64,000 bases of DNA from Oikopleura dioica. Taxonomy: Eukaryota; Chordata; Appendicularia; Copelata; Oikopleuridae. The notes under the pieces were generated by a model, which was not told the DNA's origin, searched no databases, and saw only the letters and a list, made by a program, of their open reading frames with translations. Both the position numbers and the translations under genes were made by a program. The stretch's first letter is position 1; each line of letters begins with the position of its first letter. Positions 46,516 to 60,252 of this stretch are shown one piece after another. The stretch is from the NCBI GenBank assembly GCA_907165135.1, contig OU015568.1, forward strand, positions 9,928,501-9,992,500, given 5' to 3'.

Positions 46516-47527
46516 TTAGTCCTCTTCCTCAGTTTCGTAGTCGCTTTCTTCATCGATGATCACTTCGTTGGTCGATTGCACGACTTGCGAGCCCTGATGA
46601 AATTTGACGTTGTTTTTGTTCTCGCAAGGATGTTTCCATTCGGTGTATCCGGCAAGCATCACTTTGTGGAGACGTTCCTTCCAGTTTGGTAGGCCATCAT
46701 CAGAAGAGGGCATTGGCCAGATTTTCTTTCTTCTGAGGACTTTTCTGATTTGGTCGCTGTCAATTCCAACCAGGTTCTCTAAAAGCATAAATAAGCATGA
46801 GTATTTTATAAAGAAAAGTTTACCTTGTCCTTCGGCAGACCAGCAAGTATCATCAACTTTCCACTTTATCCAAATGCGATGATGATCGTCGGACTTGATG
46901 TAGAATTCAGTTTTCTTTTGTCCAGTCGATGTCGTGATCTGCTTCTGACCCCATTCAAGGAAAATCGGCCCGAGATACTAAATAAACAAGTTAAAAAAAT
47001 AACTAAAAACAAAATCTTACCTCAACTTCCCACTCGATTTCGGGATCATGATCCCAGATTGGAGCGTCGTCTTGAAATGATGGCTTCTCACTTTCACGAG
47101 ATTGTTTTATTGCCGGCTTCATGGGTGTTTTCTTAGGTCGTTTCTCTTCTTTGCGGCGTTGCTGCTTGCTCTGTCTTCGTTCTTTTAAGTAGTTCTTGGA
47201 TTTCTCTTGATTCTGACGGAAGCGGTGTTCCTGCTCCAGTAATTGTTGTTTTCTCTCCTCCAGTGCCTTCCGTTTCATCTCCTTTTGCTTTTGGACTCGT
47301 CGTTCTTGCTCTCTTTGTTCTTCCTCCCTTCGTCGTCGCTCCTTTCGCTCTTGCTTCAACCTCATCTTTTCTTCCAGCGCAGCTGAAGAAAGAACTTGAT
47401 GATGTTTCGTCTTGCTCTTCTTTCGTTCTTTGGGATCACTTTCTTCCAATTTGCGTTTCTTTGTCTTCAGTGGCATTGGGTTAAAAAGGTCAATCATCTT
47501 GAACTTGTTTTGGCTTGTGGGTTTCAT
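46516..47527 (-). CDS. Charged nuclear-type protein with long basic/acidic coiled coil
   Basis: Three minus-strand exons (47527-47021, 46977-46825, 46776-46516) give 306 residues. The first 150 are extremely charged (KKRKLEESDPKERKKSKTK, RKERRRREEEQREQERR), probably a single long helix with nuclear localisation signals. A Trp-rich globular part follows (IWDHDPEIEWEVE, YLGPIFLEWGQKQI, HHRIWIKWK). The C-terminus has VGIDSDQIRKVLRRK and an acidic end (DEESDYETEED). The globular part might be a small chromatin- or RNA-related fold, but I cannot name it. Phases agree. The last intron needs the second of two adjacent AG acceptors. Confidence 0.65.
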
Positions 47528-48735
47528 TTCGAAATGCTGTATTTTTATGCGTTTGTGATTTTATGGGTAGTGATTTGATTTCCCCTCCAGCCAATTTTAT
47601 GCCTTTCCTGGGGCGCCTCTAGGGGCGGTCTAATGCGCGCGAAATTTGGTTTGTCCCCCAGCGTGGAAACCAGCGCAGCGGGATATTTTCTCTCACCACC
47701 TGGCAGGATACGAACGCTTAGTTTACCTTCCTCTCGTTATGATTCTTTTACAGGCCATATCTGTCAAAAGTTGACGAGCGCAGAATTGAAACTGCTGCAC
47801 ATGTCTCAGGCACTTGTAAGACAACTTCAAATTTGAAAAAAGAATCAGAAGAGCTCTCGAAGAGTTTTTTACGCTAATCACTTCTCTTGATTGTCATTTT
47901 TTCAAACCAAAAGCAGTGTACGAAATAACAAAAGTATTATGCCCACAGCAACTTTTTATATCTTGACTTGTCCCAAAAAAAGGAGGACATTTGTCTGGAT
48001 GCATTGTGAACCAGTGAGGCGCAAAAGCCTTATTGCCTATACGATAAGCAAACTGCTTTTTACTAATAATAACAATGAAATCTGGGATCATATTAGCACT
48101 AAGCTCAAGGCTGAACTTTGCATGAACTTGATCAATCCCTAATTTGGCATTTTACGGCACTCGGCAGTTACGTTCAAGATTTTCCCTTTTTGGCAAAATT
48201 TCTCCCCCATCTATTTTCGAAATTTCCAGCAGCCGGGCGGGTGGCTTCAGATCTTTGCATGGGACCGAAATCGAAGTTCTGCCAAATGGTTGGTAACTAG
48301 ACAGGTGTTCAAGCCAAACGTATCCACAAAATACGCAGATGCTTTCCAACTGCCAGATAGAAATACTCCGCAGCCATAAATATTCAAAATTTATTGGAAA
48401 TAAATAAGTGGGCATCAGGTAGTTGACAGTTTATGTACAGTAGAATTCTATAATTGATGTGATGGACATTTTGTCAAGAATGGAGATGTTTTTTTCAAAC
48501 GATTCGTTTGATTGAGGACGATTTTGCCTCAGCTGTGAGAGAAGTCGAGTTCGTGTTCATACTATTGCAGTGATTGATGCTACGAGAGAGTTCATTCTAC
48601 TATCTCATGCGAATCAAGTCTGATGGAATCAACAACGATTGTTCTCGTTGATGCTCGTCTAAGGGTATCTCAAGGATTCTCGAGAATTCCTTCTCAAATA
48701 TAAGCACAAATCGGTTGATATAAATTAAAATGATT
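47528..48735. other. Intergenic region
   Basis: About 1.2 kb with only short frames. It separates the charged protein and the GPCR, both on the minus strand, so it should contain the promoter of the former. Nothing specific is seen. Confidence 0.4.
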
Positions 48736-50441
48736 TTAGGTGTTTGATTCTCGGACTGAATTTCGTTCGAGTCCGAGCGATGTAAGCTCAGTGTCGTTCT
48801 GTGAACTCATCCTACTGTTGACTATTAACTGTGGTGCTTGAGCTGGCGGTGTAAGAAGTTTCTGTTTCTCCGACTTTTGCCTCAGCCAGAAGGACTTGCC
48901 CCCCGAAAAACCATCTCGGAAGGGGCGAAGCGTGAAGGCGTAAAGAATGGGATTTAGCGCCGAGTTCGAATATGCTAAAAAGGTCGCGTGAGTGAACTCG
49001 TCTTCCTTTGATCTTTACCGAGAAAGATTGCATACGGCATGGCTTTGCGAAAAAACCCATGCGCGCTATCGCTCATGTAAATTACGTCGAGAAATCCACC
49101 TAACGCCGACTGAAGCGACAAAGCCTGGAACGGCAACCAGCTAAATATGGATAGTGTTAAGCTCGAACTTGAAAGACTGAGAATCTCACCAAATTATAAA
49201 AGTAAGCACGATGAGAAATGCCAGTTTAGTTGCGCGGGATTTCCCATCTTTGCTGCCGATTAGCTTCCATTGAACAGTGTAAAGTATGGCGGCATACGAA
49301 TAGAGGATGATGCAGATCGGCCCAAAGAAGCCGAAGACACATTTTGTCAACTCGTACATCCCCATCTGAAAGAATCGTTGATTGACAGCATCGACAAATT
49401 GACTTTGTCAATGTTCGTCATTACAGTTTGAATTAATGATAACTGAACCAATCTTACCAAATTGTACCAGCGCGTGATCGATTCCTCCGAGCTAGAATTC
49501 TTTGGGAAGCTCATGCCGCAAATCGTATGATTGAACATTGGCCACGTGTCTGTTGAATAAATCGCTTCCGGAAGAGCCATGGCAAGTGAGGAGCACCAGA
49601 TTGCAATGCTTGTTACAAAAATTCCTCTTGCTTTTCGAATCCACAGAGAGGACGTCGGTCTTGTTACTGCTATCATTCGATCGACAGACAATGCGGTTAG
49701 GAAGAAAATCGAGCTAGGGAGAAGATATTAATTGCTTATTGTCAGATATTGCATCTTTTAGGTCTTTAAATCTGCAATAACGACAACAAAAAGTCATACT
49801 CTACTACCTATAGACGTTATTTACTGTGATATAGTACCTGTACATATTGACCTTGGAGACAAAACGACATATTTTGCACCAGTATGTCCCAAAAATCCAG
49901 ACGTGTTTGTGGAAATAATCGACAGCTAAATGCATTTTAAGGTCTCTTGCTGTCTTATTAAACGCCAAAAAATCACGCAAAATAGCAGCTTGGAAAATAT
50001 CCTGTCTTTCTGTGGATTCTTTTCACAAATTCAGAATGAGAACATAGCTTACCAAAGAATGGAAGGGTGCAGACAAATATCAAATCTGTTATTGCCAAGT
50101 GCCAAATATATTTGTTACTTTCGCTTTGCTTTTGTGGGGGATGCCGAGCGATGTTAGAGGAGAAAACTTGCTAGCGAACATTTAAAAAGCATCCGAGAAT
50201 CTCAAGTGCTTCCTTGTTCTCTATTTGCCAAGTTGTTTAACAACATCTACTTGAAATCCCTTTCCTGGCGTAATTTCTTATTACTTTTGAAACCATAAAT
50301 AACAATAATGTTTCCAACAGCTCCAACAGTAAAGATAATCATATACAGCGCTCCGACAAGATTGAAGAACCTAAAGAACTGTTAGCTTTCTTCTTTTTAA
50401 ATTTCTCTATACAGTGTGTTGTTGTAAAGCGGTTCAATCAT
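48736..50441 (-). CDS. Rhodopsin-class G-protein-coupled receptor, peptide-receptor type
   Basis: Eight minus-strand exons (50441-50413, 50370-50285, 50166-50053, 49925-49838, 49713-49458, 49365-49190, 49140-49019, 48974-48736) close in phase to 369 residues. The start MIEPLYNNT has an N-glycosylation site. All seven helices are visible: TM1 GAVGNIIVIYG; TM2 HLAITDLIFVCTLPFF; TM3 with the conserved Cys in YWCKI and the DRM form of DRY (SVDRMIAV); TM4 around SIAIWCSSLAMALP; TM5 CIILYSYAAIL; TM6 FIICWLPFQ; TM7 NSALNPILYAF. The tail is Ser/Gln-rich. TM2, TM6 and TM7 fit the peptide-receptor branch (galanin/allatostatin/somatostatin-like), but the ligand cannot be inferred. Introns interrupt most helices, unlike many vertebrate GPCR genes. 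Confidence 0.93.
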
Positions 50442-53400
50442 GTTTGAGCATGGAAAAACGGGGAGTCAGAGCTGATCAGCTATGTTTCTTCTGACAGGTT
50501 GAAAGAAATCAGATTATCTCTTGATTAGCCCTATTCTACTTGTTCGCTTGTCCGTTTGACAAAGCGCAGAATGTCGGCGGAATTATAAATCAAAATGCTC
50601 TGCCACTCAAAATTATCATCACAAAAGTAGTTGTGCCGCCATTAAAATTCTAATTCAGCCCCCTCTCTTATGTCGAAGATCGACGGCATCACTGATTAGC
50701 CTGTCATCTCGAACCTTTCTAATAATAATACTTAAACTCGACGCTACGTAAACTGGCTATTTTTGAGGGCAAAAATTCTATTTATACTCTTTGCAACTGA
50801 ATAAAATATAGAATAAACGAAAGATGCCTCTTTTGAGCTGATTAATGCATCATATTAGCATGAACTAGATATGAATTCGGAGTATTTCTGACGTAGCTTT
50901 ATACTGCTAACCAGGTTAATTACTGTATGTTGCAGGCTAACAGTCTCTCAAAGGCGGGGAAATAAAAGATAATCCGGGTCAGTTTTCGCAAGTAAAATCA
51001 TACGATAAGAAATCAAGGCTAAAGAAGAGGTAAACTTGATTTCTCTCCGAAAATGAAAGTGAGGTTTGAGGGTGGAAAACTTGACGGCAACGAAAAAACT
51101 GGGACAATAAGTAATTATTATTAACGAAGACGCCTGTCAGCCGCGATGTTCTCAATGTGTCAAGTTTATCAAAACAATAATTATTCAGTTAATTAATAAA
51201 CTTGCTCGTTAATGATGATCTTAGAAATCGACTTGTTCAAATTCGACTTACCATTCAGGGTGGAGCTTTTGAAACGTCTTTGTTGTTGAATTCTGAAGTT
51301 CTCCGTCAATTTCAGTCATCGAGCAGTCGTCATTCTGAACATGCACTTAGTTTTATTAAATCACTTTTCTCGCACGGTCAAGCCTGGAAGTGGCACGAGC
51401 ATAATTTGATATCAAGGAGGACAATCCCCAGACAAAAGCGCGCGTCTGGATTTCAAAAACATCTCCTGTCAAGCGGAGAGGGAAATCTACCCTTGTCACT
51501 CATAAAAGCCCTTTTCAAAAGAACAGCTTCAAGCCCAGTTTAATCTTTTGTGTCCAAAAGCATCACTGTATTTTGGTATAAAATATTTAATCACTGTTGG
51601 ACAAAAAAGACCTTCAAAAATATGTTTTCACGTGGCAAAAAAATTGATTGGAGTTCGTAAAATTTCACCATGAAAATTCCTCATTTATGAATTAGCGATT
51701 ATCCAATATAACGGATTTTACCCGTAAAAATGGGGATTTCATAAGAGTAAAATACGAACATGGCAATATTCATCCATCTTAGTCCCCGTTCCGTCGACTT
51801 CAAAATCGAGCAGCTGAACGTATGTCTCTAGTCTGTTGAGAGTTATCACTCGCATTTGAAATCGGTTTCTCACTGTATCGAATAAAAAATTAATTTTTAA
51901 TGAAGCCAGCGCGAACAAGAATTCGCAAACAAGCACGCGTTCACATAACCAGCTATGATATTTGATGCATTTGGGGACTCTGCGCAGTCGACCCTTTTTT
52001 AATTTGAATTTCACGCGGATCGCTGCTTGGGCAGCCATCAGAGCTCTCTGAGCTATTAACTTTATGCATTTTAAATAAGACAATAATTCCTTGTGTATCC
52101 ACAGGCTCTCTTTCTCGCGCATCAGATCAAAGAGCGAATTAATTATTTTCGACTTCCAGCTTCTTTTTTGGGGCGCAAGTTGTCTCGCAAAGGGTTGAGC
52201 TGTTTTTCTTGGCGAACTTATTGCGTTAATTTTTAGTGAAATTCAAATTGCAAATAAAACAGTTCAAATTTGAGTCATTTTAATAAAAATCACGGACCAA
52301 GACTTCTGCAGCCTTCTCTAATAATAAAATCTGGATTTATTCCAATCAAACGTAGGCCAATCAGAATTGGCACTTTTTATGTAACTTCTAAAACTGTGGG
52401 AAAGAAATTGAAAAGACACGGCCAATGAAGCTCTCAGGCTTTCCTCGTGCATCACAAAAGTTGACTTGTCCAATTAGTTAATCCAAAAATAAGGAACTCA
52501 AGGGAATGATAACTCTTTCGCATAAAAAAAAACTCAGCATCTCATTAGGTTAAAAACTTCCTCTTCAAAGTGTCTGTAGGTTTTGAGCAGACAATGGCTT
52601 ATCCTCGGTCATTTTCGTGGATAAAAGAGCTGTTTATTTGAACGCAAAATTGAAGGACTTTTTGAAGGTCAATAAGAGTCTCTTTAATTGACGGCTCTAA
52701 CCGTTCATCGCTGAAGCAATTCCCGGAGTCTCATGATCGCAAATAAAGTTATAATTTATAACTTATAAACAAGCTAAAGGGGTAAGCTGAAGGATTTAAC
52801 TAAGGGTTAACTTTACCATCATTGCACACGGATTCGGATGCGCCATTCTGTCTCTTATTTTCTTATTTTGGAAATCTGTTTTCGTGTCTCGTTGAAATGG
52901 TAGTTTATATTTTCAGAAAAAAGGGGATGATCAATTTTAATAGGATTAGGGAGAAAGAGGAACGAAATCTATTTCCTGAGTAGAAATAAATTCGATCGAA
53001 CTGTCTAATTTGGAGCAGTCCGTAAATGTTAATGTTCCACCTTTTCGCCCTGTTCGGTCCCGGACTCACATGGCAAATGACTGGGTGATACTGTAAGCCC
53101 ATCAAATATTTAAAAGGGGAAAGTACTGAACTTGCTTGAACAGAATTTAAAAGATATTTTGGCCTGATTTCGATGAAGAAACCATGATCGAAAATTGTAA
53201 TGGAAGTTCATTAAAATTATTGGCTGTCTTAGAGACAGAACGCTGTAAGCATAACGTGGAATCACGTGCTATTGAAGATCCTTCCAGAATCTGAAAATTT
53301 AATTATTCACATGACTCTGTTTTTTGAACAACCCGTTTGGCAATAAACCAAAGTTAACTCGATAAAAACCATGGGACCAATTGCTGCATCATTCTCTTTG

Positions 53401-55171
53401 GAAAAATTTTCAAGGAACTCGTGTTTTCCCTAACTTACCGTTCTACAGCTCTTTTAATTTCTTCTTTTTACCCTGAACTTAGCGATCTCCCCTTTCTTTT
53501 TGCGACTTCCTGGTTGACTTCACTCTCTTTTCATTGAAAAATCAGTAAAGCTCCTCTTTGTACTATTTTTCTCGCTGGCGAATCTCGATCACGGCTTTAG
53601 AATTTGTGTTTGCGGCTGGCAATAAACTTCCAGTAACCACCGATCGGCAAATATTGACGCCCCTGGTTTGAAATTCTCTAGCTCTAGTTTTCAGTAACCA
53701 TCTGTTTTAGAGAGCTTTCGAAACAATCAATTTAGAACATTTTAACGTAAAAAATGTTTCAGAGGTTTCAGAGGAAGTTTTTTCTCATAGCTTGCCTTTA
53801 GGTCATGCTGCTTGATCTGCAAAAAAGGGATGAAAAAGTTAACCTTGGTCACGATGCTTTGATGGTGGATCTATCTGAAATCAATTTTTACACGATTGTG
53901 AAAAGACCTTTATCTGATTCCTGCCAAGTGTAGTGCATGTTAATTTCCTGTCAGAATATAAAACCAGGCTTATTTTTCCCACTTTCCAACCTTTATAAAA
54001 GACAGTTATGCCAGCCCTTTATTTTTAAAGAGCTAGTAATGATGAAAGTATTTTGTTTGGGCGTACCTAGTTCAAGTTTATTTGATTTCTTAGACGTCTA
54101 CAAGTTCGACTGGGCAACCGAAAAAGTTCATGAACTGAATCTAGGCTAATTGGGGAGACGATCTTGTCCTTAAATATCATTAACCCAATTTAAAAAAAGG
54201 TTGCTATGCAAAGAGCTCAAAATTTGAAATGCCTGGCATCTGCTATCCAAAACTGGGAACGTATATAATTTTCAACCATAAAAATCGATATCCAAAGTCA
54301 TCCAAAAATCTGTAGGGTCTTGAATAAAGACTTATACAGATAATGCTCTAGTAGAATATTCTTCAAAAAGTTTATTTTTTCAACGATGTAAACACTCAAG
54401 AACATTATCGAGGTTTGCGCAAGTCGGTTCATCACTACTTTTGCTACATTTCCGTGATTTCTTTGGTTTTGTGGGCACAAGTTCTTTTCTTGTAAATTTG
54501 GACTTTTTTTATGAATACATGGGGAAATGGAATTGTTGAAAAGTTTGGTTAATAGTTTCGTTTTTCGGAAGTTTTCTGATGGTCTGAGTGCGCTGCAGGT
54601 CGGTACAAATGGAAAAAGAATCAAACGAATTGGGTTAAATACAGATTTATTCGCGAAGGAAATATTGTATAAGCTAGACGAAGCAAAATGAGATATTTCG
54701 AGTTTAAAAAAAGAAGGTGAATGGCAAGGTATATTTTCAATTCGATGGCAAAACTCTGAAACTAGAGGGAACAACGACTTGTGTTTAAAATTTTGGAACC
54801 ATCGTTTTCCGTTTTTTATATAAGGCGGGTGCAAATTAGAGAGGAAAAAAGTAATAATAAAACGCAACTAACATTTTTACACATTTTTGAATTTTGTTAA
54901 TCTCACCCTCGGCCATTCGATAAGAGAGTGAACGCAATGGAATGAAGCTTGGGTAGGACGATAATTAAACTTTCAGGAAACTGATTTTAGGGGTGCGCCT
55001 GGTTAGAGGGAGTGTCGCTAAAAATCCAAATTTTTTGTAAGTGATCACTTTTCAGTGCTTGTTTTTTCAATAAATCAGGAGGAGATACATGGCTGACTCA
55101 GTCGTCTTTTCTTTCTTGAGATATTAAATTGTGATACTGAGTGATTTTGGTTTTGGACTTTTAGGACAAAA
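50442..55171. other. Gene-poor 4.7-kb region
   Basis: The longest stretch without a convincing gene in an otherwise dense window. Frames at 51202-51543 (+), 51739-52122 (-) and 54298-54867 (-, 189 codons) lack domains, signal peptides or consistent neighbouring exons. The 189-codon one is Phe/Asn/Ser-rich and could be chance in AT-rich DNA. It may hold distal regulatory DNA of the GPCR or a non-coding transcript. Confidence 0.4.
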
Positions 55172-57511
<2,340 letters not shown>

Positions 57512-57513
57512 AA

Positions 57514-57515
57514 CT
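57514..57515 (-). promoter_or_regulatory. Probable spliced-leader acceptor of the SRPK gene
   Basis: A T-rich stretch ending TTTTTTCTAG on the minus strand sits 2 nt before ATG 57511. Confidence 0.45.
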
Positions 57516-57856
57516 AGAAAAAATCGAAGAAAAAACAAGGAAAGTCAATTTTCAATCAGGTCAATTAACAAAGCTGGGCTGAAAAATACACCTAGCCCAA
57601 TTTTCTAGCTGTTGGTGGCATCACGACCTGTCTATAAATGTCACAGAATACGTGATAAGCGCCCTGTATTGAGACTAGTGTGATAGATCTTAAGCTTGAG
57701 CCTTTTAGATCAATCTTTCAAAGTTGAAGCTCAATGTTGAATACAAAAAAGACAATAAAAATGGAGGATTGATTGATGACGTGAGAGAGCATGGGCCAGA
57801 GAGATGGGTTATTTGGACGCATCAAAAATTCATGAACGAAAAATATTGCGGGACTC

Positions 57857-57991
57857 TCACGTGAGGAACTTTAACTGTCTCCCTGTCTGTAACTCAATTT
57901 CCTTTTCCGTTCGTTTCTTAGTCGCGGGCTTCTTTGGCTTCGTTTTTCGCTTTTTACGCGCCTGGATGGCCATCACTTTCCGCGAACTCAT
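57857..57991 (-). CDS. Small Lys/Arg-rich protein (44 aa)
   Basis: A 44-codon minus-strand frame starts MSSRKVMAIQARKKRK and continues with a dense basic run (KPKKPATKKR) before ending LQTGRQLKFLT. Composition is like nucleolar or ribosomal tails. An ATTCTAG acceptor about 20 nt before the ATG would suit trans-splicing. It could also be the first exon of a longer spliced product. No family is recognised. Confidence 0.35.
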   Translation of the reverse strand: MSSRKVMAIQARKKRKTKPKKPATKKRTEKEIELQTGRQLKFLT

Positions 57992-57999
57992 TCTCTACG

Positions 58000-58718
58000 A
58001 CGTCGAGAATCTAGAATTCTAGCAATAGTAATCTTATAATCTTTTCAATAAAACTTGGCACGGTGCAGTTTTACATAAGAATTTACACACGATAGAGAGT
58101 CACAAGGAAGTCACAAGATGCTGCTGATGTTAGTATGATCGGTCTGAAAACGAGCTGTTTTTAGGACTAGAGAAAGATCAGATAGGCTCATTTTATTACT
58201 GGCATTGAAAATCAAATCGCAAAAAAAGCCTTATCACCTTTTTATCTCTTTACGATAACTAAAATAGAATAGAGGGAAATTGAAGTTTTCGACCCGAAAA
58301 AGCTGTTTTCGCGCATCTGTATCAATTGAAGCTAATTTCTGGAAGCACGAAGTCAAGGATGAACAAGTAATCTCTGGGGATAAAAGTACTAATTCCGAAA
58401 AATCAATTGTCAAAGTGTTGAAAATCCTGGTTGAAGTGAAATGACTCATCTTGTCTCCAAGAATCGATTGGCCGGCGAGTGTCGCTTTGGGAAGATTTCT
58501 GATTTTCAGAATTCCTCTGAAAATTTTACTCTTCGCACTTTTTCTGAAGCATAAGCATATTTTCAGGGGCAGCGCGGCGGGGGATGAAAAATGATTAATT
58601 CGCTGCAGCTTATCTCATCCTTTTCGCAACAACTCATTTTCAAATTTGTAAGAATGATAATTGAAGAAGTGAAGAAATTCTCTCAGAAGCAACAACGACT
58701 AAAATTAGCGCTGGAGCT
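58000..58718. other. Intergenic region
   Basis: No coding signal seen. A minus-strand frame at 58449-58234 has no supporting features. Confidence 0.4.
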
Positions 58719-60013
58719 TCAAGGCTCAATTTTATTCTCTCTGGGCGACCATTTATAGCCATAAAGTTTCAAATCTTCTGCATAAAATTCGGCAATTTTC
58801 TCTCGCTGCGAGACGGGCACGTCTTCAAACGCCTTTTCCACAGTTTCCGCTGCCGAGTTTGAACCCTTTGAACATGTTTAAATTATTCCTATTAAACTAA
58901 TAAAAACAGATACCTTCAGGGTTCCTCCAGGAGCCGCGCCAACACATGAGAAAGTCTCGTTTAGCCCAACTTTGCCAGGTTTTTTAAAATTCAATATTTG
59001 GTAACCAATCGAAGAAAATTAACCATTCTGGTTTCAAAACCTTCCTAAATCATTGAAAATCGCCTCCATCTCTTCATTTATATTTTCCACTTTCACAACG
59101 AACGCATCCTTCATCTGGCAAAACGGGCAAAGATCCAGTTGCCTTGCGAAATGAGGATCTGGCACCGAGTTCTTCATCGTTTTCCATCTTTCCCTTTCCT
59201 CAACAAATGCATCAGCCCACTCTTGAAACGAGCATAAGTGAGTGCCTTCCGATTCTTCCAGATTTCTCCGGCAAATTGGCTCAAGCAAACGGCTTTGTTT
59301 GCAAATTAGTCCACCGATTTGTTGGCCTTGAGTTGGTTAGGGCTTGGTTTGTTCAGTAACCCGTTAATTTTGGTTGTTTCCGTAACCATAGACCTTTGAG
59401 GAATTTTTGATTCCACGCGCTCCAGAATCGTATTATCGGGTGCCTAGCAACAACAATTCGAGTTGTTGATGGTGAGTTCAGCAGTCTCAACGCGGGCTTT
59501 CCACTGTTGAACCTAAAGGAATGTAGAAATATGCTTAAAATCTCCCCTTTACCGCTGAAGAAGAGCATTTCTCGTCTGTCCCCAATCATGATCCTCCGCT
59601 TTTGTCCAGAAGTCGTGTGGATTTTGATGCATATGATAGTGCCTCCACCACCAGAAACGAACAGCACTTGAGGCAGATTTGTACGGAGCGCAGATGAGAA
59701 GATCTAGTTGAAGATCTTGCACCCACATCGAGTGGACGGGTTTGGAAAGGGATAGTATGCTTTGTGGACAATTGTTGTAGACTTGGGTTTTCATTGATTT
59801 CAACTCTTCCAGCGCATTTCCGGATGAGTTCGAGTTGGAAACGTAAGCATTACAACCAAATTGCTTTGAAGTATCTATACTCTCTTGAGTTCCGATCGGT
59901 TGTTTTCCAAATTCTAGCTCAAGCGGCTTGATTAAAAATATAAAATAAACTATACATATTGAAAAAACAAATAAGACACAAACAAAAGTCAGAGTCCTAA
60001 CTTCATTTCTCAT
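58719..60013 (-). CDS. Golgi carbohydrate sulfotransferase (HNK-1ST/chondroitin 4-O type)
   Basis: A type II Golgi enzyme transferring sulfate from PAPS to glycans. Five minus-strand exons (60013-59553, 59512-59394, 59326-59045, 58969-58914, 58865-58719) close in phase to 354 residues. A short cytoplasmic end (MRNEVR) precedes a membrane span (TLTFVCVLFVFSICIVYFIFLI). The 5'-phosphosulfate loop is APYKSASSAVRFW and the 3'-phosphate site is VVARHPIIRFWSAW, both as in sulfotransferase family 2. The C-terminus ends with the usual FYAEDLKLYGYKW. A His/Tyr-rich WWWRHYHMH segment follows the first motif. Intron 59044-58970 has no usable GT donor and fits GA-AG (exon end ATTTAG, intron GAAGG...CAAAG). 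The acceptor specificity (chondroitin, GalNAc or glucuronate) is not readable. Confidence 0.85.
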
Positions 60014-60252
60014 GAGTTAAGGAAGAATCCCTATCTTTTTCGCATTTCCCTGCAAACCTTTTACATCGCCCCGAGGGATGAACCGCGCGGTGGACAACTA
60101 AAAGTCAACCAAAGACACAGTAGTAGTTTATGTTTTTCTTTATTATAAATATGTACAGGCAGTGGGTTTTCTGACACAATGTGAAAAAAAGCTTTTATTT
60201 CAATAAGAAGCCACGCTCAATAAAATTATTCATTTCAGAAAAATTTGGTCTT

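Noticed and set aside
51202-51543. 113-codon plus-strand frame
   Set aside because: Ser/Arg/His-rich sequence without family features. Its only start context is weak and no neighbouring exons fit.
54298-54867. 189-codon minus-strand frame
   Set aside because: No signal peptide, domain, splice partner or biased codon use. Long open frames occur by chance in AT-rich DNA with few stop codons.
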